NCBI GenBank assembly: GCA_963576475.1
Contig: OY754978.1
Coordinates: 8,492,299 to 8,556,298, forward strand
Reading direction: 5' to 3'
Length of the DNA: 64,000 nucleotides
Source: Molanna angustata
Taxonomy: Eukaryota; Arthropoda; Insecta; Trichoptera; Molannidae
Positions within the stretch are counted from its first letter, which is position 1, and each line of letters starts with the position of its first letter. Below are positions 1 through 14,400 of this stretch, one piece after another. The notes under the pieces were generated by a model. The model did no database searches. It was not told the DNA's origin and saw only the letters and a program-made list of their open reading frames with translations. The translations under genes and the position numbers were made by a program.

Positions 1-283
1 CACAAGGTGAAAGAAATCGACACTTGACAATACAAATATCACTTGGACAAGGTGAAAGAAATTAACACTTGACAATATAAATATTTCTTGCACAAGGTGA
101 AAGAAATCGACACTTGACAATACTAATATCACTTGGGCAAGATGAAAGAAATTAACACTTGACAATATAAATATTTCTTGCACAAGGTGAAAGAAATCGA
201 CACTTGACAATACAAATATCACTTGGACAAGGTGAAAATAATTGACACTTGACTGTACAAATATCACTTGCAGACGGTGAAAA
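1..283. repeat. 45-bp tandem repeat at window edge
   Basis: About six copies of a 45-bp unit start at 1, 46, 91, 136, 181, 226 and (decayed) 271. Each unit begins with a form of CACAAGGTGAAAGAAAT and contains CACTTGACAATA. Odd and even units differ (ATCACTTG versus TTTCTTG ends), so the real period is 90 bp. The array runs off the left edge, so its full length is unknown. No open frame or known family is recognised. Confidence 0.9.
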
Positions 284-1462
284 GAGATATCACCTCCCCT
301 CCCCTCCCCCACTTCAACTCCCCGCCAACAGTCATAGCACTTAAGTAGTCCGTCCCTAGATTTCTTAAGTTAGTATTAATAAGTTACTGTATATGAGAGA
401 AATCTCGAAAACATTATAACTTACGAAATTAAAAGTGAATAGTAGAAGTAATCAAAGTTGTTACATTTATTTTTATTTATAAAAAAATTAACTTCTACAA
501 AGTTTGTCACGAAAAATTTGAAGAATTGAATTATTTATGAAAATATTCATCTGAATGTTTTCATAAATATGATATTTATAATGATTTCAGTAATAACTTA
601 TTCCGGGGCTGATCCAGAATAACACAATTAAAAAATGAGCTTAATGAATAAATAATTTGTTGTTTGGTAATAAAATCACCATCTACTTAAAGTTTTTGTT
701 GTTTACAATGAGATAATTGATTGTGATAATTGTTCATTAGACTTAAAAAGTACACGCATGCTAGTGCAGAAGATAATTAGGTAATTAGGTACCTGAATGT
801 AGTTTGAAGAAAATCACTGGATTGACTCTGTGGCAAAGACTGGGAAGGAACACTCTGTGATGCTTGGACATTCTGAGATTGTATGTTTATTATTTCCTTC
901 TAGAAAAAAGAAACAACATAGTTTCAGGTCAAATAGGTTCTTTAGAACAGCCCTCTCCAAACTTAAGGCCCTCACATACACTAACATTCACCATTTGAAA
1001 TCCCACAGAATGCTAATAAGATTATTTAGGGTTAAATTTGTTTAGAAGTGATGAAAGAACAATAAAATTCACAATAAATTTTTAGTATTTACAGGCATTC
1101 ACAATGACAATATTTATTTTCACATGATACTGACATTTAATGTAGCTGGTAGAAAATTTAGTAAGTGTAAAAGTTATTCTTATGCATATAACCCTGGACA
1201 TTTTACACCTATAATAATCACATTAACTCTAATGTGATTTTACATAAAAATTAATATTATATGCATGAGAAATTGACACATTGGTAATTATATAAAATAT
1301 AATATGATTACACTAATCAAAAATAATACAAACTCGGTGGGTAATATCGTAATCTTCATTTAACATACATACCTATTTATTCATGCAGTACAATGTATTT
1401 TTTAATTGAAATATTGATATATTTATATTGGTCAATTCAAGTAAATATGATGATAACCTTAC
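284..1462. other. AT-rich stretch, no feature seen
   Basis: A short C-rich run lies at 293-310, followed by AT-rich sequence without a convincing exon, TE protein or terminal repeat. The right-hand part is downstream of a splice donor on the minus strand, so it is at least partly the first intron of the gene whose first coding exon is 1463-1609. Confidence 0.5.
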
Positions 1463-1609
1463 CTTCAAGAGGTTGTCTGAGGCTACTTGTGGAACAGGAG
1501 TTGTGATAAAGTTTGGCAATTCGGACGGCGGAGCAACACTAGACAAAAGATTACCAGTTGAGCCAGCAGCAGCTGGCACTTTAGGTTTTGGCAAATTTCG
1601 ATTACTCAT
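1463..1609 (-). CDS. First coding exon of an unrecognised divergent gene (partial)
   Basis: On the minus strand an ATG at 1609 in a good animal context (ACAATGA) opens a 49-codon frame beginning MSNRNLPKPK and ending ASDNLLK. It stops exactly at a strong splice donor, AAG/GTAAGG (GT at 1462-1461), in phase 0. The peptide is Pro/Ser/Ala-rich and looks disordered, like the N terminus of a larger protein whose later exons lie left of the window. It sits head to head with the sorting nexin gene, about 860 bp between start codons. I do not recognise the protein. The donor, the start context and the lack of TE similarity make a real exon likely. Confidence 0.6.
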
Positions 1610-2466
1610 TGTATTGTTCAGAGCTTCGGCGACTAGAACAATTAAATATGTTAAGAATTTACCACGAACTACGGTGATAACTAATAAATAATTTATTTAA
1701 CATAATGAGAATACAAAACACGTACACAAAAACAATACATTTGACAGATTATTGCAATGCAAAGATATTTTTATTTAGTATACGACATATTTGAAAATAT
1801 CTATGACTTTTTAATCAGTGATTCTCCAAACTCACAATTTTTTTGTAGTAAGTAAATTTTTCATCCTTCATGATATTCATTTATTTGCTTATTTTAGGGA
1901 ACGTAGGAAGATGTATATGTACTTGTTAAACAAGGACATATTCATTTTAAAAAAAAGCAACTCTTTTACAGCGAGTAAGCCACAGCAAATGTAAGGGCCT
2001 TATCGAAAGCAATGTGATACACCAGACGACACAGAAAATCTACTAATTGTACCATCTATTGTCGTCCGTTCTTTTTCACGACTGGTGGTTCAGTCGTACT
2101 CTGTTATGACGCTCTACTCTCCGAGGTTGTGTTTTCACAAAAAGACAGATATAAAAAAAAAAAACAATGATGACAACGGTTGCATTCTTCCTGCCTCTGC
2201 CACTGAATCAAAGATTTTGATGTAGCAAGCCTCTGAAGTCCTTTCACTTACGCCTCTTATAATTGTATTCTCTGTTGTCCACCATACTATCGTCTTAAAA
2301 ATATTAGTTTTTGTTAATTAATTTTAAAATGGAAATCTATGCTCGTTTCCCATCACTACGGCAAAAACTAGAAACCATAGAAAAGGAAAAAGGAAAGAGT
2401 AATTTGTGCAGCCGGTCAGATGTCGTTGTCATATTTTTGATTACCAGAAAATCAAATTGAACAATA
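1610..2466. promoter_or_regulatory. Divergent intergenic region, likely bidirectional promoter
   Basis: This interval separates the two start codons of the divergent genes and must hold both 5' UTRs and promoters unless noncoding upstream exons exist. I see no clear TATA box at a useful distance from either ATG; the 2040-2130 part is richer in GC. A SINE tail occupies about 1866-1955. Confidence 0.45.
1866..1955 (+). repeat. 3' tail fragment of the Thr-tRNA-like SINE
   Basis: The sequence from ATTCATTTATTTGC through GGACATATTCATTTT plus an A run matches the tail of the complete SINE copies at 49581 and 11211. The tRNA-like head is missing, so this is a 5'-truncated insertion between the two divergent start codons. 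Confidence 0.75.
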
Positions 2467-5400
2467 ATGGCAGATAATATGGATACTCCCCCTTTGTTTG
2501 AAACTGTTAATATCAAAAGGGACGAGGATGAAGACGAAGATGATTTATTCGCATCGGCTGTGCAGGTTTGATTACGAATTTATAACGATTATTGCAGATC
2601 TCGTGTATTATGTTATTGTGTCAATTTGACAGATCAAAAATTGGTGCATACGTCAATACATTCTTATCTACCCCTATTTAAACATTTGTGAATAAATACT
2701 ATTATAGCCATTATACTTGGTATATTAGTATAATGATTATAATTCAAATATATTGGCTCAAAACTGTTTGGATATTGTCAATGTTCGTAGTATTGTACTC
2801 GTTGGGCAAGTGGTATGTGTGCATATTATGTTAATATTTCTTAATGAGGATGATTGATGCCTGCTTACAATATACAATCATCCATCGTAAGCAATAAAGA
2901 TGCTTGCATTTCTTGACAGTAAGATAATATAAAATATATCATTTAATAGATTGTTTATAATGCAATTTTATTTCCTTGAATTATGATTAAAAAAATAACA
3001 CTAAATTCTTGATTTTATTGTGAATTTTGATATATAATGGATCATTTCATATAAATGATACAATAAACTGTTTTTTGGCTTCTATAAAATTCATTACAAT
3101 TACTAAGCTCTGATTCTTTTCATCATATATTAACAGAAATAATTCAATATCACTGGAATAACAATAAAAAACTTTTTTTTTCTATATTATACACAGTTTT
3201 TTAATATTAATAATAATAAACACTTCCTTGCACCCTGCGCAAGTGGCAAGTTTATTGCCGTATGGTAATTTCTTTCAACTAACCAGTGTTTCCAGCCCAG
3301 AGAAGTAATATTTGCTAGAGAAATAAATTTCTCCTCTGCTGGGAATCGAACCCAAGACCCCCGCACAGAAACCGTACGGCTTACCAACTGTGGCATGGCC
3401 GACTGCCGTGGCACAGTTGTCAAGTTGGGTGAGTCCGTAGTTATTATGACACTATTGAGTTGTCGATCTGTTGCTGATATCTTTTTAGACGAGGTTGTAT
3501 TAACTTTTTGTAATTGTAGGATATCAAGGAGTCAAAGGAAGACACAAATGGTTATGATAACATAGATGAATTTCCAAATCTGAACATATCCTCAGACTCT
3601 ACGGAACAAATGGAGAGTGTGGTGATCAGCAGTCCTAACACAGTGCTATTGAGTCCAATGATGGAAGAGGTATTGGGATCATTCTTATTTATTTAGTATA
3701 CGATTATAACACTAACCAGCCAACAGGCCGTGTCCTTTTTTGGTAAATAGGCGTGATGACAGTAAGAAAAAATCATTGAAATTATGATTTTATTAGATAA
3801 AATATGTTATAAAGATTTGAAAAAATATATTTATTTTCATTTTAAAAGAGCGAATAATATTAATATTATTAAAATAAAAATACAAAATATGTTTGTCCGC
3901 CATTTTATGTGAAACACCAATCAGAGCGCATGACGTCACCATATTGTCACTGTCAATTGTGTTTGTTACTGTCAACTGTTGTGTTGTTCGAAATGGCTAT
4001 TTTTTTCATAACAAGCTATATGGAATATGCTGCTTATTTTTAACATGCTATTTTTATTTATTGATTTATTTGGTTTATTTGGGACAATAAACCAAATAAT
4101 ATCGCTATCCGCTCTATTGAATCGTTGACGCATCTGTTATAACACGCACCGAGTATTGTAACGTGGTGGAGAATATTTAACGTTTCAGAAATAAATAACT
4201 TGGTGGCTTTCATTGCTTGATTATAAAATAAAATGATGTAATTATATTGTTTGTGGGAGTTGTACAGTGTTACATGAGGTTGAAATGGAAATACACAATG
4301 TATTATGATGAATCTAATATACATATGGGATAACTGTTATGATTCATATACATATTATGATTAATATATTAAAATATGTAATAGGTGTGATGACTGTAAG
4401 AAAAAAATCATTGAAATTATGATTTTAAAAAATAAAATAGGTTATAAAGATTTAAAAAATGTTTTTTTTTAATTTATAGGAGTGAATAATAATAATATTA
4501 TAAATATAAAAATACAAAATGTGTTAGTCCGCCATTTTATGAGAAAAAACAATCAGAGCGCACGACGTCATAGTATGGTCGCGTCAATTCTTCTGATAGT
4601 CTTCAATACAATATACGCATTAATTGTCGGTCTGGACTATGTTTATTTTGGTGTTATCGATATATTAATATTTTAATTAGATACTTAAAACTAAAACAAA
4701 TTAAATATAAATGGAACAAGTATTCATCAAAGCAAATAGTTTCAATTTACCTAGATACTCGCCTACCTATCGGGGGACACTATGGGCCGGTATTACAGTG
4801 TCAGTTTAAGAGCTAAACTCAAGTTTTACAAAAATATAGCGTATTACAGTGTCCGTTTAGACCTAATCTTCCCTCAAATACGTCACTAAAACGACAAATA
4901 TTTAACTCAACGTTTCTGGCAGATTAAGTACTTAACTGTGAGTCAACTGTCATTTGCTAGGCAACTCGTGTAGTTTCAGTTTCTATCACTAGAGGCGTTA
5001 GGCAACGTGTGTAGTTTCAGTGTTGTATCGAAGGTGGCGCCACACAACAAAACAAACTGACAGCCGTATTGAAACGAACACGGGCATTTAAAAGCATTAT
5101 TTTGGTGAAAAAAATTAAATTTACCATGTTGGATAATAAAACAATGGTATTTAAAGTCGTAGCGTCCCGTTTTGTATTTCGTATTATTTGAGGTTATTTA
5201 AATTTGACAGATAATAACCACAGAAAAAGTGAAATATGTCTATAATTGAAGATTTAGTAACTGACATGTCATATTGCACTGTAATACGGAAATGGATTCA
5301 ATCTCCCCATAACATTAATCTTGAGTTTGGCAAACTCAATGAGTTGATGGCCGACTGTAATATCGGGCCTATGTTAATTGTATTTTGTATGTAACTTAGT

Positions 5401-8400
5401 TTTTATTGAATAAATAAATAAATAATGAACGCTCGCAACGTATGGTAAACTAATATAGTTTTAGTATTCTACAATTTTGTCACGCGATGGTGAGCTGACG
5501 AACGTTCGACATGTTATGATGCTGGTCACTGCCAAACTAAACTAGCAATCTATATTTTTTTCATGCAATGAAGCGATTTGCGAAACGACGGCGATTACGC
5601 GAAGCATGCGTTTTAAAACATCGTTACAATTTTAGCAGCATACGAATTATTACATAGCGCTCGTTATTTGTATTGTGTTCATAACAAGCTATATTTAGCT
5701 GCTATCGTTATTTTTAGCAATAGCAGCCATAGTAGTTATTTTTCTGCCTGTCTTAACTACTCTTAACTAGAATGGAACTTTTGATGGTCGGATATTTCTT
5801 TGCGTCGAACAAAGACTTTTGTTCATCAGAATTTCGAAACGTAAAAACTTAATAATAAGTACATATAAGTACTTTATTTATCTGTAATTTAAATACAACT
5901 TACATCTCGAAAATCGATAAAATATGCTCCTTCTTCTCTCTACATTATGTGTTCATAAGCTAAAAACATACGCGGGAAACTTATGATGGCCTATTTTGAC
6001 GTTTGGACATTAATGAAGTTCTTTATATGCTTATTGCCTAAATAATGGTAAATATTATATTATTGAGAGCTAAAAGTGGGGGAACAAATACTGTACTTCA
6101 TTGTAAACGCGTACTTAATAAAATTCACTTGTGTCTCGCCGTGCGAAATTTAATCACTTATTTCTCTTTTTTTTCGCGTGGGACGAAAACAAATACCTCA
6201 GTAGGTGTTTTTTTCGTCGTGTTTGTACATTTAGGGACCGCACAACACTTATGCACTTTTGAATTGATTATAAATACACAAATCGTCTTAGAACACATAT
6301 ATTACATATAGTAGTGATATGCAGTTTACGATACCATGACGTCACCGTCAGGGTCGGCAGCCGCCATGATACTACAAGCTTTTTTTGGCGTAAATGTCAA
6401 ATTTGATTTTAAAATGGCGATTTTTGATACTAAACCTTTATTGTATGTAGAAATGTATATATATTTGAAAACAGTGAATGCGTAAAAACATCGTGAGATA
6501 GTTTTTCAAAATTAGTCATCATGCCTATTGTGCCCGGGCCACATATTCTCTGAAAAAGTTTCTGGATAACCCCTGCATTTTACTCAATTCCTGTTCAATA
6601 ATCATTATTTTAATGTGACTGGAAATTTGAACACATTTATTTTTAATCTGTTAATAATTGTATATCTTACCCTTCTTTTATCATGCACTTCCATATTTTC
6701 TCGTTGAAGACCATCTTCAGTGCTATTGCATCAATAGTATTTAAAATAAACAATGAAACTATAAATAACTAGTGAATAAAAATATTTATGTTTTTGACTT
6801 TGTTACAATTTATTTAATTTGAATTTGACACGATTAGTTTTGACTAGATATGTTAAAGTTTCAACATTAATTATTGTTAGTTGCAATTCGCCTGTCAATG
6901 GTTGTATAGACCTCCCGAAACTAGATACGTTAAACTCAAATTAAAGTTGAAGTTTTAATTAAATTTATATATACACGGGACACACATATGTGTCATGCTT
7001 CTTTTTATAAGATGATGCACACCTGTCGCTGGTATTCCCCATTGTGTGTTATACAGTGATGGTATTTATGTATGATTATAGACTGTACCATGAAATTGCT
7101 GCCGAAACCATGAATGTTCCACTAACTAGTGTTTGTTTACTGTCATTATGGAGTTTCATCAAAAATTTTCCATCAAAACTAAATATATTTTTTTTAAGAA
7201 TCAATCTTATTTAATTATGTTTTTATATGTTTTCTGCAGAACTCAAGTTTTATTCATTGATATCAAAATACTATGAATTGTGTCACTACTTCTAGTGTGT
7301 TTGCATTAGTCATTACTAGTATTAATGTGCCATAACTCTTCTTTAATCTCAATGGCCCACAATATTGTTTTGCTATTGCACTGGGTAAATACATTATTTC
7401 TTGTATTGAAAGTCTTGCGATCCTTCCAGAAATATATTGAATATTAGTATTTTCAAGATTAAGGTTTCATATTATCAAATAGTTTATCTTTTTAAGTATG
7501 AGTTCATTCTCGCAGAGATGTCGAGTGTATTTAAGAAAGCACTGTACACTGTGCAAGCACGGTCAACAAAAGCATTCTGAGTGTAGTTGTTATTACAATT
7601 AGGAATATAAAAAGTGGTAGGATATCTGGTTGTTCTGCTCGGACAGTGAAAGCAAATTTTTTTTTCAAAAAATCTGGGGAATCCACAAAATTGTTGACCA
7701 ACTTAAGGGGGGGACTGCTGCCAACGTACCTATTTTTCAATTTGATATACCATCATTATTTCTTATCAAATCGTTTTGAAAAAAATAATTTAGATAGTTT
7801 GGGTATTCAAAAAGAAAAATGTATCTTTACTTTTTGATAATGTTCTGTATAAATTCTTGTAGAAAAATAATGGCATACCCCGATTTTCAACGTTTATCTT
7901 ATATTTTTAATAAAATATAAGGCGTAGTTCAACATATTTTTTTTAAATTAAAGAAGACAAAAATATCTGAAAAATACGATGTGACGTTGCCTTAATGCTT
8001 CAGGTTTAGAAAATAAACCTAAAAAACATTTATTTTCCATTCAGCGCCATTGCGAAATATAAGTTTTTTTGGTTTATTAACTTAACCTGATGCATTAATG
8101 CAACGTTACATTGTATTTTTCCAGATATTTTGATCTTCTTTAATTTATAAAAAAATATAATGCTCTATACCTTATAGTTTTTTAGAAATTTGAGATAAAT
8201 GTCAAAAATTGGGGTATGCTTATTATTTTCCTACAAGAATATATACAAAACATAATTAAAAAGTTAAGGTATATTTTTATTCATTAATATCCAAACTAAC
8301 TAGGTTATTTTTTTCAAAATGATTCGTTTTGTAGAATGACGCAAATTCAAATTGAAAAAATAGGTACGTTGGCAGCAGTCCCCCCCTTAAACAAATATAT

Positions 8401-11400
8401 AATATCAATTAGGGTCCTGCGGTTCGCCAGAGTTACTAAATTATGGTAATTGATTGATTCAGCATAATTAATAAAGTTGAGACCAAAGAGAAAATAAAGA
8501 TGAGAAGCAAACTTTCGCTGGATTGTTTCGATTCTGTCGATATACATTGTATAGTGAGGATTCCAAATCATAGATGTTTATTATATGTTTAAAATTTTGT
8601 CTTCTGTCTTAATAAGGATATAATTTATGAAGTTTTTTATAATTTATTACGCATTTTTTCTTTGATTTCATCAATCAAAAGGTTCAAAATATTCCCCGAT
8701 TGCATATCAAAATATATTACCATTTTTTAGTGTATAAAATGGAGGTATACCAACTGCGTTCAGATATTGTCAAATTTTTAAATTATTGCAATTTTCATTT
8801 AAAAATATTTTTTATAATGTAACATTGCAAAAAAGCATTTAAAAAAGAAGTAAATAAAACATACATATCCAAAAGTCTTTTTGTTACTATTATGTAAAAA
8901 TTTGTCGTAGGTGTGGAAGGTATAAAAAAAGCAGTTGTAATGTAAATATATTTATATAATTATAATGTATGCTTGTGTTATAATCTAGTGTGAAATATTA
9001 GTTTTGAGATTAGTGACTGAAATATTGGAATAGGATATTTAAAGTGTTTAAACCTTATCAGTTATAGACATTTATATTGAATGCTTTCCTCATCAATCCA
9101 ACTCCATAATCTATACGCCCTGTTATCAGCTGAAAAAAATAGATGTGTACATATTGTATTCAACATAGCCAAGATAATTCAATATGTAATCTATTCCAGA
9201 AAACTGATTCTTTATGAAAAATCTAAATTCTCATTTTTTTGATATACAATTTTAGCTTACAGAATTAAAACACCTTTGTTTCACTAATATTTTGATTCAG
9301 GTGCTGACCAATGTCGGTCTGACGAAGACTATCGTCAGGGACCGATACCGGTCAGTGTCTGTATTAAAATAGCAATGAAACAAAAGTGTTTAATTCTATG
9401 TCATAATGGTGATTCACCAAGAATTGTCCATCAACAAACTTGATAATTTTTTGAGCTTAGTTTTATGGTATTGCATCCTTATACACATATTCTTTTATTA
9501 TTATTTTAAATTTTTCCATTCTTATTTGAGCATAATATTTAGTTTAATGATAAGACGCGAAGTCACTACCTTGATCATAATACAATTTATACAATGATGC
9601 TGACTGACACAAAAACTCTAATTATTATGTGTAAGTTGCAAATTGCTTCAGAACAGGTTCTCAATCTAGCACAGCAGTATAATTCACATTTAGTATTAAT
9701 TTTGTTATTATGTGTCCCAACCAATTTTTATTTTACTCACTTCATTTATTTCCATGTATTGCCACATTGTTTTAACAGAATGCATCCTTCCTTCCCATCT
9801 TTCAGAATATCTATAGATTTTATATATTTTATAATATTTATAGATTTTTAAATTATATTACTTTTATCTCTATCTTAATCTCTAAGCATGTCTATTTTTT
9901 CTTTGTAATTTCTCCATTGGAAATAATGTGATTGCACATATAAATCAACTTTATGTATAAAACAAAAATTGTATAGATATGTGTAATTGTTTTTTTTTTT
10001 AATAAATAAATAAAAAATATCATTTATGCATAGAATTATAATATACTAGAATTCTCATTCACATACAAACTCTCGCTGTATAAGAGAAGCCGGCTTTTGT
10101 CTATGTATGTGTAATACTGTCGGTAAGCGTTGTACGTATATTACCACTCGGTATGACTGTGTGTGTAAATAATGTTGCAAACAGTTAAAAAATTCGCTAT
10201 ATAAATGGTGTTAATAATTTTAATGTCATTATTTGAGTTAGTAATAAATATATATTTTTTACATACACACAATCACGCCATATCCCTTACGGAATAAGCA
10301 GAGAGAACCGAGCGCCATACTCCTCTATTTTTGCACACATTCCTAGCTTCCTTTACATCCATGCATATTTAAAGAATGAATGATGAACGACTGACCAAAA
10401 AAATATACATGGGTGTAAGAGATGGAGTGAATAGCAGGGGCCGCCCCAGAAAGGGACGGCATGACCATGTGAATGATATTTTGAAAGAAGGAAATATAAG
10501 AAGCTTGAATAATCGACGAGCATGTATAAGACGATTTTTTTTACTTTTAATTATTAAAATTTTTAATGTTATTATTTGCGTTACATAGTGATGGTTAAAT
10601 TTTTATTTTATAGTTACTGTATACATTTACCACGTACAAGCGCCCTTGAGGTGAGTTTTCACGAAAACGGCGCTATATAAATTATCCAACCATATATAAA
10701 GTCAAATTAAGTCAATAGGCCCGTATTGACGTTGGATGTTTTTAGATGTTTTCCATACCTACTTGCCTCAATATTTCATTATTCTGGTGTCACAAGCCAA
10801 CATCATGCAAACTTGAGAGAACTTGTTTTGTCGCAGGTTTTTGTAAATATATTAATAATTGGGATTTGAGAGAAAAAGAAATATGCATAAATCTTTAATA
10901 TGATCAAATATGAAATAAAACATTGGATTTACAATACAAAACCTCCAATTGGTAATTAATTGAGATATTAAAAAATAATAAATTATTTTATACTAACAAA
11001 AAATAACTTGGATTAGAGGGAATATAAAATATCGTGTAATGGATTCGATGGTCTATTTGATTTAATAGTCAAAACGAACAAATTATCTACGAGAAGATAA
11101 TACTGAACAAAGTAACAAGAACAAGGTGTAAATTTGCAGAAAGGTCATTTCTGCTTCCTGAGATGATGAAGTCCAACTGGCCTTCCATCTCTTATGTGGT
11201 CTTCCTAATAGACGGACGGCAGCAGAGCGGTTAGCGCGCTGGGTTAGTAATCCAATGGTCGCGAGTTCTAATCCTGCTACGACCGATTTCGTTCACTTAT
11301 ATGATGTAGCACAAGTACCTATTTATGCTTGGTTTAAGGAATGTATATGTATATACTTGTTACAAGAACATATTCGTTCTCTTGAAAAAAAAAATAAAAA

Positions 11401-14400
11401 ACGAAACGAATCGTTTATAAACTTAAACTGAGTTTACCTACTCTATGTAAAAAACAATAAAATTACTTAAAGAACTTGAAATTGTAATTATTATTACTCT
11501 ATGAAAAAAAAAACAATCGAATTACCTAAAGACCTTGAAATTTTAATTGTTTTTTTTATATATTTGGCGTTTGGATGATGCTAACAATTTATGGTTTTTT
11601 GCTTTATAAATGTAAAAACATCTATGTCTTATATATTTTTCAACTATCAACCGAGTTAAATTTATGTGGTGACCCGGATTGACCACTGCGCTAATCAGCG
11701 CGCTAACCGCTTTGCCCACCACCCAAAAAACCACCCAAATAAAATAAATAAATAAAAATAATAAAATAAATTAATTACTTTTAATAGTATAATTGTAACA
11801 TCATAAGTTAATAAATTAATATTATAGCACACTCGTAAACACTGCCATGAAAAAATCTAAATAATTTTTAAAACAGCCGTTTTCATAATACAGATTATTA
11901 TGTACTAATCACAAAAATGGGGAAAAAATGTTTGAGAGGTAACAACTTTCGATGAAATGTCATGTTCTTAATGTCGATTCATTTGAATATAACGTATTTA
12001 TCTTTTTTTACTATATTAATAGAAAAACACGATATTTACGAGGGAAATGAGATTTCCATAATGTTTCCATTATTTCTGGGATAGCTTTTACAACTCGACA
12101 CTGCACAGTTGGGCATTTTGACCACGTTTTATTTAATAAATACGGAGAACGTTTCACGCGGGCGGTCAAATGATTACTGAATATCCTCACGGCAAATGTA
12201 ACCCAAATTGGAAAACAAAAAGCGGCTTCGTTTACTGCAGGCAAATGATCATTCTAGTATATTATAATTCTATGCATTTATGCTATTGTGTCAACATGTC
12301 TATGGTTGTTATGGTAACATTTTTTGATCTATGTCTAATATATCATTTATATTCCTTTACCTGTTCTATTCTCTAAACAAAATTATATTTTTTTTCACAT
12401 TTTATTTAATAAAACTTTATTTCTTTCAACAAGGTGGATACAATGAATATGGGGTAATCTGTCACTAGAGAATTATGATTAATAACATTTTTTTTGTATT
12501 GTTTTATTATAGGTTACAACAGAGCGAGCAAATAATATAATTATATCAGTAACTGAGCCACAGAAAGTTGGAGATGGGATGAGTTCTTATGTCGCTTATA
12601 GAATTATAACGAAAACAAATATGCCCATATTTTCTAAGCAAGAGTTTACCGTGTCCAGGCGCTTTAGTGATTTCCTTGGCCTACACGATAAACTGACTGA
12701 GAAGTATCTCAGAGCAGGAAGGATCATCCCTCCTGCGCCAGAGAAGAGTGTCATAGGTAAATATATTATATTTTTATTAGGAATCATTCACCAGTACAGG
12801 CGGGGTTGAATTTGATTAGAAAAATATAAACTGATGCCAATGAAATTTATAACTGTGTGGTGATAGGTTTAAATCTGAAAGAGATATAATGAATGAATGA
12901 AACTATGGTTTGAATAAAGATATGACTGACGGATCTGTCAGTTCAGTATTCCCAAGAGATACTATTTCAGATTATTTGTGTAAATAACAAATAAAAATTA
13001 TAAGATACCTATATACACAATATGTATATGCATATCATGATGACATCAATTCCATTTTTAATCTGTGTACAATAGTTAAGTTTATATTGTTTAGATAATT
13101 TAAAAAAAATGCAAATATGTACAACCTATATGTCTCCTGTGAAATATAATAATATGTACACTGCTAGCCCTAGAACAGGTATACCTAGTTGGGCAGCAGT
13201 TATCTATTTTTAATGACAATTATTTAAATTGTGTGATAAATAAATAAATAAATAAAAAAACCTCCTAATGAACAAAAGATTTATTTTGAACAGATGGTAC
13301 CAGATTTTAATATCAAATTTAATTTCTATTTACTTTCATTACTTTCATTTTCATCTTGGTATAAATATCATAAAATATCTTAAACCAAGCTTCCGGGTTT
13401 AGGAGTGTAAATTTGTGTCTTTTTGCTACATTGGTATACATGAAAATCGCTCCTCATCTCTGCGAAATGGCTCAATATATTTGATGACAACTATAGCAAT
13501 CTTATGCTACTTTTACACTTATACTTATTTATATTTCATTATTATTGTCGTGAGGCATGGGTTTAGAATAGTGCTTCCACTCTTTTCTATTATTATCGTT
13601 TTCGGATATCCTGTAAGAGCTGGGTAATCAAAAATACAAAAATCCAATGTGAGCATAACATTTTTTTGATATAAAACTGTTAAAATATGATTTACAGTCT
13701 ACATACAAAGGGAGAATAAACCAAACAGATTAAAAATAATAATGGTGCATATACTTTGATGATATACAAAAGAAAAAGGCAATCGTGGTTTCACTGGATT
13801 CATAAATCCAGGCCCACGAACATAGGCAATCAGAGTACCAGTCTGAATAGGTGAGCCACACAGGCTTGCGACCACGTATGCGGGCTTAAGGGGCCCCTTT
13901 ATGACTCGAGTCACGCTCACCACTTACCCACCAACCTCTGGCTGATAATCCACTCCCCTGCGCAACCAAATCCAATAGGACGTGGACAATGATGCTTTTA
14001 CCACTCTATCCAGATGTTCTTTTATTTTATCCCTAGGGAGACCTAGGTCCTGAAAGTAGGAATATAACAACTTTGCAGGAAGGTCTCTTGTCCCAACATA
14101 TATATTTGTGATAAAGTCATTTTGAACTGTTTTATCTATCAATTTCTTGTACTTGTTTAGCTTGTATTGGTGGTCTTTTGGAATATTTGTGTCCCATGGA
14201 ACAGTCAGCTCCACATAAATAACTATTTTCAATGAAAGAGAGTTAATTGTCAAGTCAGGCCTAAGAGATGAGACGCAGATCTCCTTTGGAAGGATATACA
14301 TATCTCTCTGCTCTCGTCTTCTTCTTCTTTTGTTTCAATCTTGAAGATTGGTTGGCAGCATTAAATTGATGCATCTCCTCCTCCACTCCGCTCGGTCTTC

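Noticed and set aside
6045..6311. 88-codon plus frame
   Set aside because: It lies inside the TIR element complex and has no transposase motif.
12011..12244. 77-codon minus frame MPAVNEAAF
   Set aside because: No splice sites, domain or repeat support; it lies in SNX intron 2.
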